From: JBDUCV01 sp040003255
Lineage (GTDB): Bacteria; Actinomycetota; Actinomycetes; Mycobacteriales; Jatrophihabitantaceae
Assembly: GCA_040003255.1 (NCBI GenBank)
Contig: JBDUCV010000011.1
Location: 1 to 45,205, forward strand
Direction of reading: 5' to 3'
Length of the DNA: 45,205 nt
This document shows positions 1 through 7,683 of the stretch, in pieces (within the stretch, counting starts at the first letter, position 1; each line of letters opens with the position of its first letter). The notes under the pieces were generated by a model. It had not been told where the DNA came from. It did no database searches and worked only from the letters and a program-made list of their open reading frames with translations. A program made the translations under genes and the position numbers.

Positions 1-23
1 ATCGCCACATCGAGCACTTACTC

Positions 24-52
24 ATGTTCGAACATATGTTCGAGGATGTCAA
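24..52 (-). promoter_or_regulatory. LexA (SOS) box inside a leftward promoter
   Basis: Positions 28-43 form a perfect 16-base palindrome, TCGAAC-ATAT-GTTCGA, matching the actinobacterial LexA operator TCGAAC(N4)GTTCGA. A second perfect 12-base palindrome (24-35) overlaps it. On the minus strand a perfect -35 hexamer TTGACA lies at 52-47, followed after 17 bases by GAACAT (29-24) as a plausible -10, so the operator sits in the spacer, where LexA binding would block RNA polymerase. Transcription would leave the window on the left, so the controlled gene is not visible. The phosphoesterase to the right reads toward this site and ends before it, so it is not the target. Confidence 0.8.
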
Positions 53-110
53 CATGCTGCCCGGCGGAAAGGACCGCCTCGAGTGCACGTCCGGACGCAG
101 CCAGTGGTGG

Positions 111-1112
111 TCAGAGGTTGAACGCGGGGCGCAGATCCTGCGAGGCCACGTTGGCGGCTTCACCGAGCAGCGGGAGGCCGAGTGCCTCTTCGGTGGCTCG
201 CAACTCACCGTAGTGACCCACCGTCGTTGTTACCACGGTTCCGGGACGCACCGATGGTGCAACCACGATATTGAGAACCGGAGTGTCCTCGTCTGTGTTG
301 ATGATCAGCAGGGTGTTCCCGGACGTGTAGGAGGCGCTATTGAGGATTTGAGGAACCAAGACCTGCAGGAAGGCGTCTCCAGTGGCCAGCGAACAGTCGT
401 GCATGTCGTTACACAGGTTGGGGGTGATGAAGGCGAAATTCGGCAGGGTATTGCCGTTGATGTCGTTGACGAGCGCGCCCGCCGTGTTACTTCCCATCGG
501 TATGTCGTCGGCCTGGCAAGCTGTGCGATCGCTGCCACCAACCATGAAGACCGCAGGGTTGTGCTTGACGGCATAGCTGCCGCCGTCAGTGTTGGAGCAG
601 TTTCCGGACATGCTCTCCTCGTAGGATTTCTCGGTCAGACCCGCCGTCCTCACCTGGCGGAAGATGTTGTCGGCAGTTGTCTGGTTGGAGCTGCCTTGGG
701 GGCAGTCGCACGTGAAGGGTGTGAGGACGCTGCCGGTGAGTCCGGTGGTCGCGGCGATGTAGTTAGGCTCTGAGTTGTACGCGCTACCCGCATCCTGCCA
801 GTTGCTGGCAGTACCACATTGATTGGCCAGCGAACTCAAGTATGGCGCCGAGCTCAGACTTGACTCCGTGTGGTTCTCCATCCAAATCCAAATCACGTGC
901 TGGTAGCGGGCAGGAGGCACACTGGTGGTACCGAAGGGAGGGGTTCCCGTCGTTGTCGGGGTGGGACTTGGCGAGGGGCAACTGTGATGCTTGCAGTACC
1001 CCCCGCCACTGTTAGCGGCCACGCTTGACCCCGAGGCTTTCGGGCCGAGCGCCACAACAGCAGCGACGAGGCCAACGGCGACTGCAACTAGGCCAGATCC
1101 GTGGATTCGCAA
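111..1112 (-). CDS. secreted phosphoesterase, acid-phosphatase/phospholipase C-like family
   Basis: The 333-residue product starts with a short basic stretch and a hydrophobic segment (about residues 7-27), an export signal. A Pro/Thr/Ser-rich linker (48-66) follows, then a phosphoesterase domain of the alkaline-phosphatase-like superfamily. Visible family motifs are MEN (78-80), PNYIAATTG (116-124), HNP (184-186), ITPNLCNDMHDC (229-240), a TDEDT metal-site motif (273-277) and GHYGELR (299-305) near the C-terminus. Several cysteines suggest disulfides outside the cell. The substrate is unknown; phosphomonoesters or phospholipids are the family's usual targets. The farthest in-frame start is TTG at 1112 without a strong ribosome site, so the N-terminus is uncertain. 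It stands alone, with no operon partner. Confidence 0.85.
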   Translation of the reverse strand: MRIHGSGLVAVAVGLVAAVVALGPKASGSSVAANSGGGYCKHHSCPSPSPTPTTTGTPPFGTTSVPPARYQHVIWIWMENHTESSLSSAPYLSSLANQCGTASNWQDAGSAYNSEPNYIAATTGLTGSVLTPFTCDCPQGSSNQTTADNIFRQVRTAGLTEKSYEESMSGNCSNTDGGSYAVKHNPAVFMVGGSDRTACQADDIPMGSNTAGALVNDINGNTLPNFAFITPNLCNDMHDCSLATGDAFLQVLVPQILNSASYTSGNTLLIINTDEDTPVLNIVVAPSVRPGTVVTTTVGHYGELRATEEALGLPLLGEAANVASQDLRPAFNL

Positions 1113-1496
1113 TCTCGTGTGGCCGAGCTTGCTCCGCCTGCGCTGGTGTGTACAGGGACACTGCTCGGCTGTTCACTCGTGCCGCGTTCGCGGTTGTCAT
1201 CGCGGCGTTAGGCTCCGGAGGTGACGCGAAGCCCGCTCCAGCGACTGCACAACCCGCGTAACCAGGAGTGCGGGTGTGACCCGGCTTGTTGGTGCAGACG
1301 AACGGCGCTCGGCAGGGCCGTCAAATGGTGGTTCCCCGCGCGCTACTTCGGAGTTCACCACAAGAACCAGGCCTTGGCGGAGTGGAAACGGGCCCAAAAT
1401 CCAACAACGCCGTAGCTCACATACGCGAGCGTCCCCGCTGACGCCAAAGCTTGTCATCACGCGAGGCGGGCTGGAAGCGTTAGCGGGCCGGGTCGT
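1113..1496. other. intergenic stretch without a supported gene
   Basis: These 384 bases lie between the start of the phosphoesterase and the stop of the dehalogenase-like gene. Open frames of 60-90 codons occur on both strands, but none shows a recognisable domain or a good ribosome site. A TAGGCT hexamer on the plus strand (1209-1214) resembles a -10 element but has no gene downstream. No tRNA-like structure or long repeat was seen. The promoter of the phosphoesterase must lie in its left part. Confidence 0.5.
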
Positions 1497-2171
1497 TCAG
1501 CCGGCGTCGCGGTTGGCGATCTGGTCGACGACGTCGGCGATGTCGGCTCCGACGATGTCTGGCTGTGGGCCGATTGGGCTCAACACCATTCCGGGCCGGG
1601 CGACGAACGCGGCCTTGCAGCCCGCCGCGAGGGCGCCGGACACATCCCAGGAATGCGCAGCCACCAGCCGGACCTCGGCGATGTCGACATCGAAGGCGCG
1701 CGCGACCGATCGGTACGGCTCGGGTGCGGGTTTGAGCTGACGTACCGAGTCGGCAGAAATGACCCGGTCGAAGTATTCGCCGATACCGGCGTTCGTCAGC
1801 TGCGCCATGGCGACCGACTCGGTCGAATTCGTCAGCGCGACGACGCTGAGCGACGTCTGCCGCAGAGTGGCCAGGGCGTCCGCGACTTCCGGGTGCGGCG
1901 GCAGCGTACTCATCCGATCCACCATTTCTGCGACGTTCGCATCGCTGAGCTCGACGCTGTGGCGCCGCGCGAGCATGACCATCGCGGCGCGCTGCGCGGT
2001 GGTGAAGTCGACGTACTGGCCACTCAGGCCGCCAACGAAGGATAGCTGCAGCATCTGCGCGAACCACTGGCCGCGAAACGCGGATGAGCCGAACAGCTGC
2101 TCGAAGTGCGGGTCCAGAGCGCGCAGGTCGAGCAGCGTTTCGTTGACATCGAAAGCGATGACCCGGGCCAT
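1497..2171 (-). CDS. haloacid dehalogenase type II-like HAD hydrolase
   Basis: A 224-residue HAD-superfamily hydrolase of the L-2-haloacid dehalogenase subgroup. The nucleophile motif is FDVNETLLDL with Asp8. Motif II is LTNST (113-117), the motif III lysine is Lys147 in QLKPAPEPY, and motif IV is AAHSWDVSGALAAG around Asp176, a form typical of type II dehalogenases. Length matches the family (about 220-230). The cap-domain arginine region (FRGQW, 32-36) is present. Family enzymes displace halide from 2-haloacids through an aspartyl ester, but many members have other or unknown substrates. Start ATG at 2171 has a GGAGGTGG ribosome site. It follows the GNAT gene by 61 bases on the same strand, possibly co-transcribed. 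Confidence 0.88.
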   Translation of the reverse strand: MARVIAFDVNETLLDLRALDPHFEQLFGSSAFRGQWFAQMLQLSFVGGLSGQYVDFTTAQRAAMVMLARRHSVELSDANVAEMVDRMSTLPPHPEVADALATLRQTSLSVVALTNSTESVAMAQLTNAGIGEYFDRVISADSVRQLKPAPEPYRSVARAFDVDIAEVRLVAAHSWDVSGALAAGCKAAFVARPGMVLSPIGPQPDIVGADIADVVDQIANRDAG

Positions 2172-2232
2172 CAGTCCGCCACCTCCACATCCAGCCGATC
2201 CGGTCCAAGAAAAATATCGCGAGATCGAAGAA

Positions 2233-2811
2233 TCAAGAAATGAGCCCGGCGCGGGGTTCGAGCTCGGTGGCCAGCAGATCCATCAGCAGACCGTCGTGAA
2301 ACGTGCCGTTGGGTCCCCGCTCGTACTGCCGCATGATGCCGACCCGCCGGAAGCCGACCCGCTCGTAGCTGCGAATCGCCCGCTCGTTCGCCACCGCAGG
2401 GTCGATCGTCAGCCGATGGTGCCCGCGGTGGTCGACGAGGAACCTGGCCAGCAACGCGACGGCTTCGGTGCCGTACCCGCGACCCTGGCTGTTCGTCGCC
2501 AGATAGATGTCGATTCCGGCGTGGCGGTACATCGGCTCGTTCTCCTCCGAGTACTGGATCCCGCCGACCACGTCGCCGTCGACCTCGATGACGAGCAGGA
2601 ACTCACCGCTGTCGCCACGCAGGTTCGCCGCGATCTCGTCGACCGGATCTGGCTCTCCCCACCAGCGCGCCACCGAAGGTTCGCCGCCGATGCTATGCAG
2701 CCGCTGCGCGTCCTGCCCCGAGCCCGGACGCAGCGTGACCCGCTCACCCACCAACGTGGGGAGCATCGGTTGTGCGGGGGACAAGGATTCGCTGCTCATC
2801 GACGCCATCAT
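2233..2811 (-). CDS. GNAT acetyltransferase, AAC(6')-like
   Basis: A 192-residue GNAT-fold N-acetyltransferase resembling aminoglycoside 6'-N-acetyltransferases and RimJ/RimL-type enzymes. It shows the N-terminal strand GERVTLRPG (22-30), the FLLVIEVDGDVVGGI core strands, and the acetyl-CoA loop in NSQGRGYGTEA, followed by the ANERAIRSYERVGFRRVG segment that closes the fold. The acceptor could be an aminoglycoside, a protein N-terminus or a metabolite; sequence alone does not decide. The start is uncertain among two adjacent ATG codons at 2811 and 2808 and a third at 2799, and no clear ribosome site distinguishes them. It lies between the GtrA gene (31 bases upstream) and the HAD gene on the same strand. 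Confidence 0.85.
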   Translation of the reverse strand: MMASMSSESLSPAQPMLPTLVGERVTLRPGSGQDAQRLHSIGGEPSVARWWGEPDPVDEIAANLRGDSGEFLLVIEVDGDVVGGIQYSEENEPMYRHAGIDIYLATNSQGRGYGTEAVALLARFLVDHRGHHRLTIDPAVANERAIRSYERVGFRRVGIMRQYERGPNGTFHDGLLMDLLATELEPRAGLIS

Positions 2812-2842
2812 CGCCGATCAGCGAGACCGCAGCCACGGGGTT

Positions 2843-3343
2843 CTAGGGCTCGGCGAGTTCCTCGTCGAGGTTGACGTCGGGGTCGTGCACCTTGTCCGGG
2901 TGTAGGAACACGAACCGTTTGTAGGCCCAGAACCGGAACACCGTGCCGACCGCGATGGTGGCGAGGTTGACGACGTTCATGACCAGCAGATCGTGCTTGT
3001 AATGCAGCGGGTAGGAGAAGATCGCAATGACAACCAGGCTGAACGCGAGCGCGAGCATGTTGATGCCGAAGAAGAACGACCCCTCGCGGCCGATACCCGT
3101 ACGGGCGCGGTGCGAGAAGGACAGGTGCCGGTTGCCGAAGTAGGTGAAGACCACGGCAACGGTCGTCGACACCATCTTGGCAATGACCTGACCGTGGTTG
3201 AACAGAAGATTGAACAGGGTCAGGTCGATGACGAAGCCGACCGTGCCCACGGCGCCGAACGCACTGAGCTCCTTGAGCAGGATGCGCCAGGAAGCACGCA
3301 GCCGGTCGCGCAACGATTGGTGGGCTGGCGTAGTGGTGGTCAT
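2843..3343 (-). CDS. GtrA-family membrane protein
   Basis: A 166-residue protein with four predicted membrane helices (roughly residues 26-48, 55-75, 90-112 and 120-142) and the GtrA family pattern: ELSAFGAVGTVGFVIDLTLFNLL at the N-terminus and a TYFGNRHLSF loop after helix 2. GtrA proteins are thought to help flip polyprenyl-phosphate-linked sugars across the membrane. Divergent placement next to purK is also found in mycobacteria (from memory, Rv3277 beside purK). The acidic C-terminal tail is cytoplasmic by the positive-inside rule. The DPM/GtrB-like transferase at 39527-40549 could supply a lipid-linked sugar for it, but the genes are far apart, so this is only a suggestion. Confidence 0.88.
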   Translation of the reverse strand: MTTTTPAHQSLRDRLRASWRILLKELSAFGAVGTVGFVIDLTLFNLLFNHGQVIAKMVSTTVAVVFTYFGNRHLSFSHRARTGIGREGSFFFGINMLALAFSLVVIAIFSYPLHYKHDLLVMNVVNLATIAVGTVFRFWAYKRFVFLHPDKVHDPDVNLDEELAEP

Positions 3344-3400
3344 CGGTGCGCGAGCTTACCCGGCGTCACCGCGGCGGACACTTTGAGACAGCTGTGCCGC

Positions 3401-3414
3401 TAGGCTCGCCGGTC
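3401..3414 (+). promoter_or_regulatory. candidate -10 for a leaderless purK transcript
   Basis: TAGGCT at 3401-3406 matches the actinobacterial TANNNT -10 pattern and is followed by 8 bases before the GTG of purK at 3415. Transcription would begin at or next to the start codon. No convincing ribosome site precedes that GTG, which fits a leaderless message. No clear -35 is seen. The same gap (71 bases) must also hold the leftward GtrA promoter. Confidence 0.4.
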
Positions 3415-4578
3415 GTGGACGCACGTACCGGGCTGCCCGTCGTCGGCATGGTGGGTGCCGGCCAGTTGGCCCGGATGACCCACCAGGCCGCGATCGCCCT
3501 CGGCCAGTCGCTGCGGTTGCTCGCCGAGTCGGCGGACGACGGCGCGGCGCTGGTCGCGCCAGACGTCGTGGTGGGCGACTACCGCTCGCTGCCGGATCTG
3601 CACAGATTTGCGGCTGGTTGCGACGTGGTGACCTTCGATCACGAGCACGTCCCCAATGGCCACCTGCGCGAGCTGGCCGCCGCCGGTGTCACGGTGGCAC
3701 CGAGCGCCGACGCAATGCGCCACGCCCAGGACAAGATCGCGATGCGGGAGCGGCTCACCGCGCTCGGGATCGCCTGCCCGCAATGGACGGTGGTACGCGA
3801 CGCGGCGCAGCTGTCGGCATTCGGGCAGCGGGTCGGCTGGCCGCTCGTGCTGAAGACGGCCACCGGGGGATATGACGGGCGGGGCGTGCGGGTGATCGAG
3901 TCGCCGGCCGATGCTGCAGAGCTGCTCGGCTCGGGTGTCGCCTTGCTCGCCGAGCAGAAGGTGCCGATCGCCCGCGAGCTGGCCGCCGTCGTCGCCCGCT
4001 CGGCGTTCGGCCAGGGAGCGGCATGGCCGGTGGTCGAGACCGTGCAGGCCAACGGGATCTGCGTCGAGGTGATCGCGCCCGCGCCCGGGCTGTCCGCCGA
4101 GCGGGCCGAGCTGGCCGAGGCGTTGGCCCTGCGCATTGCCGCCGAGCTGGGCGTCACCGGCGTCCTCGCTGTCGAGCTGTTCGAGACGACGGACGGGGTG
4201 CTGCTCGTCAACGAGCTGGCGATGCGGCCGCACAATTCCGGGCACTGGACGATCGAAGGATCGCGCACATCGCAGTTCGAGCAGCACCTGCGTGCGGTGC
4301 TCGACTACCCGCTTGGCGCGACGACCGCTACTGCGCCGGTGGTGGTGATGGCGAACCTGCTCGGCGGTTCGGACGACGTGACGCCGGCGGCCGTCGACGA
4401 GCGGCTGCACCAATGCATGGCACGGTGGCCGGATGTCAAGGTCCACCTCTACGGCAAGCAGGTCCGCCCCGGCCGCAAGATCGGCCACGTAACGGCGCTC
4501 GGCGACGACCCCAAGTTGGTCCGCGAGCGGGCACGCGCCGCGGCCGACTACCTCTCGAACGGAGCTGCTCGTGACTGA
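3415..4578 (+). CDS. purK: N5-carboxyaminoimidazole ribonucleotide synthase
   Basis: PurK catalyses the ATP-dependent carboxylation of 5-aminoimidazole ribonucleotide to N5-CAIR in de novo purine synthesis. The 387-residue product opens with VVGMVGAGQLARM, the PurK N-terminal dinucleotide-like fold. The ATP-grasp core follows, including PLVLKTATGGYDGRGV, and NELAMRPHNSGHWTIEGSRTS near the metal-binding strands. Start choice: the frame stays open to 3346, but homology begins right after the GTG at 3415, and the preceding residues look like translated intergenic DNA. The gene ends 8 bases inside purE, so the two are translationally coupled. The product is handed to PurE. Confidence 0.96.
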   Translation: MDARTGLPVVGMVGAGQLARMTHQAAIALGQSLRLLAESADDGAALVAPDVVVGDYRSLPDLHRFAAGCDVVTFDHEHVPNGHLRELAAAGVTVAPSADAMRHAQDKIAMRERLTALGIACPQWTVVRDAAQLSAFGQRVGWPLVLKTATGGYDGRGVRVIESPADAAELLGSGVALLAEQKVPIARELAAVVARSAFGQGAAWPVVETVQANGICVEVIAPAPGLSAERAELAEALALRIAAELGVTGVLAVELFETTDGVLLVNELAMRPHNSGHWTIEGSRTSQFEQHLRAVLDYPLGATTATAPVVVMANLLGGSDDVTPAAVDERLHQCMARWPDVKVHLYGKQVRPGRKIGHVTALGDDPKLVRERARAAADYLSNGAARD

Positions 4579-5080
4579 TCCGATCGTCGGCGTGATCATG
4601 GGCAGTGACTCGGACTGGACGATCATGTCGGCCGCGGCCGACGCCCTGAACGAGTTCGGCATCGCCCACGAGGTGCGGGTGGTGTCGGCGCATCGCACGC
4701 CGCTCGCCATGGCTCGCTACGCCCAACAGGCGGCCGGACGTGGCCTGAAGGTGATCATCGCCGGGGCGGGCGGTGCAGCCCATCTACCCGGCATGATCGC
4801 GTCGCTGACGCCGTTGCCGGTCATCGGCGTGCCGGTGCCACTGCGGTACTTGGACGGCATGGATTCGCTGCTTTCGATCGTCCAGATGCCGGCTGGCGTA
4901 CCGGTGGCAACCGTCTCGATCGGCGGCGGGCGCAACGCGGGACTGCTCGCGGTACGGATCCTGGCGGCAGCCGACCCGTCGCTCGTCGAACGGATGGTCC
5001 ATTTCCAGGCGCAGCTCGCTGAGACCGCGCACAGCAAGGACGCCGCCCTGATCGAGAAGCTCCGTACGCTGCCTAGATGA
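4571..5080 (+). CDS. purE: N5-carboxyaminoimidazole ribonucleotide mutase
   Basis: PurE moves the carboxyl group of N5-CAIR to C4, giving CAIR. The 169-residue length and motifs fit class I PurE: GSDSDW (11-16) in the phosphate-binding loop, SAHRTP (39-44) with the catalytic His41, and AGAGGAAHLPGM lining the active site. It forms homo-octamers in known cases. GTG at 4571 overlaps the last 8 bases of purK. Its stop shares ATGA with the start of the next gene, a hydrolase-ABC fusion, so a purine gene is coupled to a transporter gene here. Confidence 0.97.
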   Translation: MTDPIVGVIMGSDSDWTIMSAAADALNEFGIAHEVRVVSAHRTPLAMARYAQQAAGRGLKVIIAGAGGAAHLPGMIASLTPLPVIGVPVPLRYLDGMDSLLSIVQMPAGVPVATVSIGGGRNAGLLAVRILAAADPSLVERMVHFQAQLAETAHSKDAALIEKLRTLPR

Positions 5081-7683
5081 TCGCCCGCGTGCGCCGCCTG
5101 CTGGGCGGGCGCCACCGCGGCCTGGTCATTGGGGTGCTCGTCCTCGTCGTCTTGATCGTCACCGCAATGACCATCACCCTCGTCAATCGGGACCCGGGAG
5201 TGCGCACCGCGTCGCGATTCCTCGTCGGCGTGCCCGAACCGGGCGAAGGCGCCGTCGAGCTCGACACCACCTTGTACCTGCCGGCGAGCACGCCTGCACC
5301 AGCCGTGCTGCTGGCTCACGGCTTCGGCGGCAGCAAGCGCGACCTGACCAGTCAGGCGACGTCACTCGCGCGGCACGGCTACGTCGTCCTCGCCTACACC
5401 GCCCGCGGCTTCGGTCGCTCTGGGGGTCTCGTGCACCTGGACGCGCCGGCGTTCGAGGTGGCCGACGCCCAACGGCTGGTGAGCTACCTGGCGACCTTGC
5501 CCGAGGTCAGCAAGGACAGCGCCGATAACCCCCGCGTCGGAGTCGCCGGCGCTTCCTACGGTGGCGGCCTGGCACTGATGCTGGCCGGCACCGACCCGCG
5601 CGTCGACGCAGTCGGCGCCGACATCGCGTGGAACGACCTGTCACGGGCGCTGTTCCCGAACGCGACCGGCGAGCAGCCGGGGGTGTTCAAGAAGCTCTGG
5701 GCGGGTTACCTGTTCCAGGCCGCATACGGCAGCAGAGGCGCAGGCGGTGGTCAGTGCGGGCGGTTCGCCGCCGAAGTCTGCGCCGAGTATCAGCGGGCGG
5801 CTAGTTCGGGCATGCCCGACGCGGCGATCCTCGCCTTGCTCCGTGCGTCCAGCCCGGTGTCGGTAGTGAACAAGATCAGGGCACCCACCTTGCTCAGCCA
5901 GGGCGAGCAGGACTCGCTGTTCCCGCTCGGCGAGGCGGACGCGAACGCCCGGGGCATCGCCGCCAACGGCACCCCGGTGCGCGTCATCTGGAGGTCGGGC
6001 GGCCACGACGGCGGCGGCGTCAACGACGACGTGCGCGGCCAGGTTCAGGACTGGTTCGACGCGCACCTGCGCAATTCCGGGACAGCGTCGACCTCGTTCG
6101 AACTGGCCGAGCGAGGCGCCGCGCTGTCGGCCACCAACGGGCGGCGGATCGCCCAGACGGTACGGGTCGACGGCTATCCCGGACTGTCGGGCGCGCCCGC
6201 GCAGGCGCGCACCATCACCCTCGCGGGGGGCGCACAGGCGATCAGCGCGCCAGCCGGCGGCAACCCAGCTGCCGTCACCACCCTGCCGCAGATCGGCGGG
6301 ATCCTCGACCAGGCGTTGTCGGCGCTCGGCGGCAGCCAGCTCGAGGCGCTGGCCTCGATTCCCGGCCAGGTTGCGACGTTCAGCTCCGCGCCGCTGCGCG
6401 AACGGCTGTTGCTCGCCGGCGCACCCACGGTGCGGCTGACCGTAACGCCGCGAACCAGCACCGACGCGACCCTGTTCGTCGCGGTGCACGACATCGCGTC
6501 GGACGGATCGGACGTACTGCCGTCCGGCCTAGTGGCGCCGCTGCGGCTCACCGGGCTGACTGCGGGCAGGGCCATCACCGTGCAGGTCACCCTGCCGAGC
6601 GTCGTCCGCGCTGTGGCGTCCGGACATCGGCTAGCGCTCACTGTCGCCACAACCGACCTGGCCTACCAGCTGCCGGCCGACGCGCGGTCCTACACGGTCG
6701 CCCTGGACGGCGCGAGCGCGCCACTGACGCTGCCCACCGTTACCGGCACGATCGTTCGGGCCGGTCATCCGCTGGACTGGCTGATCACCGGGCTCGCAGT
6801 GATCGCCGCGGTGGTGGCCGTACTCGCGCTGGGTGCGCTGCGCCGACGCCGGGCGGGCGGGTTCGATCCCGCATTGCGCGACGTGCCAATCGCGGTGACC
6901 GACCTGGTCAAGGAGTACTCCGACGGCTACCGCGCCGTCGACGGGGTGACGTTCCGGGTCGAGCAGGGCCAGGTTGTGGGTTTGCTCGGGCCGAACGGCG
7001 CCGGTAAGACGACGACCTTGCGGGTGCTGGTGGGTCTGATCAGGCCGACGTCTGGCCAGATCCACGTGTTCGGCCGGCCGATCTCACCCGGCGTGGCCGT
7101 GCTCTCGCGGATCGGTGCGTTCATCGAGGGCCCGGGTTTTCTGCCGCACCTGTCCGGACGGGAGAACCTACGGCTGTTCTGGGCGGCCAGCGGACGTCCC
7201 GCCGCGGTCGCCGACATGGACACCGCCCTGGAGATCGCCGGGCTCGGCGCGTCCATCGAGCGTCGGGTCAAGACTTACAGCCACGGGATGCGGCAACGCC
7301 TCGCCATTGCTCAAGCGATGCTCGGCCTGCCCGAGCTGCTGGTGCTGGACGAGCCGACCAACGGCCTGGACCCGCCGCAGATCGCCGAGATGCGTGAGGT
7401 GCTGCAGCGCTACGCCGAGACTGGTCGCACCGTCGTCGTGTCCAGCCACCTGCTCGCCGAGGTCGAGCAGACCTGTACGCACGTGGTCGTCATGCACAAG
7501 GGCCGGCTGATCACGGCTGGCTCGGTGAGCGAGATCGCCGGCCCCGGTGGCATGCAACTCGCGGTCGACGACCCGGCCAAAGCGGCCGCCGTCCTCGCCG
7601 ACGCCGGCATCACCACCAAGACGGTGCCGGCCCGCCGCGCGCTCGAAGACGTCTTCCTCGACCTCGTCGGAGGTGACCCGTGA
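5077..7683 (+). CDS. fusion: membrane-anchored X-Pro-peptidase-like hydrolase + ABC transporter ATPase
   Basis: The 868-residue protein is one continuous reading frame. A membrane helix (17-36) leads into an alpha/beta hydrolase of the CocE/NonD (peptidase S15) type. The nucleophile elbow is GASYGG with Ser160, the probable acid is Asp279 in GEQDSLFP, and His310 lies in SGGHDGG. A beta-rich C-terminal region like that of S15 enzymes spans about 340-555. A second helix (566-588) with basic RRRRR after it returns the chain to the cytoplasm, where an ABC ATPase follows: Walker A GPNGAGKTT (638-646), signature YSHGMRQ (734-740), Walker B LLVLDEP (754-760) and His791. The hydrolase should therefore lie outside and the ATPase inside. 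It partners the permease that overlaps its stop (GTGA). The substrate is unknown; peptides or esters are guesses. Confidence 0.9.
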   Translation: MIARVRRLLGGRHRGLVIGVLVLVVLIVTAMTITLVNRDPGVRTASRFLVGVPEPGEGAVELDTTLYLPASTPAPAVLLAHGFGGSKRDLTSQATSLARHGYVVLAYTARGFGRSGGLVHLDAPAFEVADAQRLVSYLATLPEVSKDSADNPRVGVAGASYGGGLALMLAGTDPRVDAVGADIAWNDLSRALFPNATGEQPGVFKKLWAGYLFQAAYGSRGAGGGQCGRFAAEVCAEYQRAASSGMPDAAILALLRASSPVSVVNKIRAPTLLSQGEQDSLFPLGEADANARGIAANGTPVRVIWRSGGHDGGGVNDDVRGQVQDWFDAHLRNSGTASTSFELAERGAALSATNGRRIAQTVRVDGYPGLSGAPAQARTITLAGGAQAISAPAGGNPAAVTTLPQIGGILDQALSALGGSQLEALASIPGQVATFSSAPLRERLLLAGAPTVRLTVTPRTSTDATLFVAVHDIASDGSDVLPSGLVAPLRLTGLTAGRAITVQVTLPSVVRAVASGHRLALTVATTDLAYQLPADARSYTVALDGASAPLTLPTVTGTIVRAGHPLDWLITGLAVIAAVVAVLALGALRRRRAGGFDPALRDVPIAVTDLVKEYSDGYRAVDGVTFRVEQGQVVGLLGPNGAGKTTTLRVLVGLIRPTSGQIHVFGRPISPGVAVLSRIGAFIEGPGFLPHLSGRENLRLFWAASGRPAAVADMDTALEIAGLGASIERRVKTYSHGMRQRLAIAQAMLGLPELLVLDEPTNGLDPPQIAEMREVLQRYAETGRTVVVSSHLLAEVEQTCTHVVVMHKGRLITAGSVSEIAGPGGMQLAVDDPAKAAAVLADAGITTKTVPARRALEDVFLDLVGGDP

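Noticed and set aside
63..78. Five-pair hairpin GGCGG-AAAGGA-CCGCC after the phosphoesterase stop
   Set aside because: Too short and weak to call as a terminator; it could equally be chance in this GC-rich sequence.
24..773. Rightward 249-codon open frame starting Met-Phe-Glu-His-Met-Phe-Glu
   Set aside because: Its start is a by-product of the LexA palindrome, and the rest is antisense to the phosphoesterase with no domain. The beginning recalls SOS-controlled HNH/DUF222 genes, but similarity ends after about eight residues.
1197..1460. 87-codon leftward open frame in the gap before the HAD gene
   Set aside because: No ribosome site, no domain, composition like random high-GC DNA.
3400..4710. 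Leftward 436-codon open frame opposite purK
   Set aside because: Antisense shadow of a high-GC gene; no domain, and purK is certain.
5641..6489. Leftward 282-codon open frame inside the hydrolase-ABC fusion
   Set aside because: Antisense shadow with Arg/Gly/Ala-rich, low-complexity translation.
5077..7683. Idea that the hydrolase-ABC fusion is an assembly or frameshift artefact
   Set aside because: The frame is continuous, a second membrane helix and a basic stop-transfer stretch link the halves sensibly, and both ends overlap neighbours cleanly.
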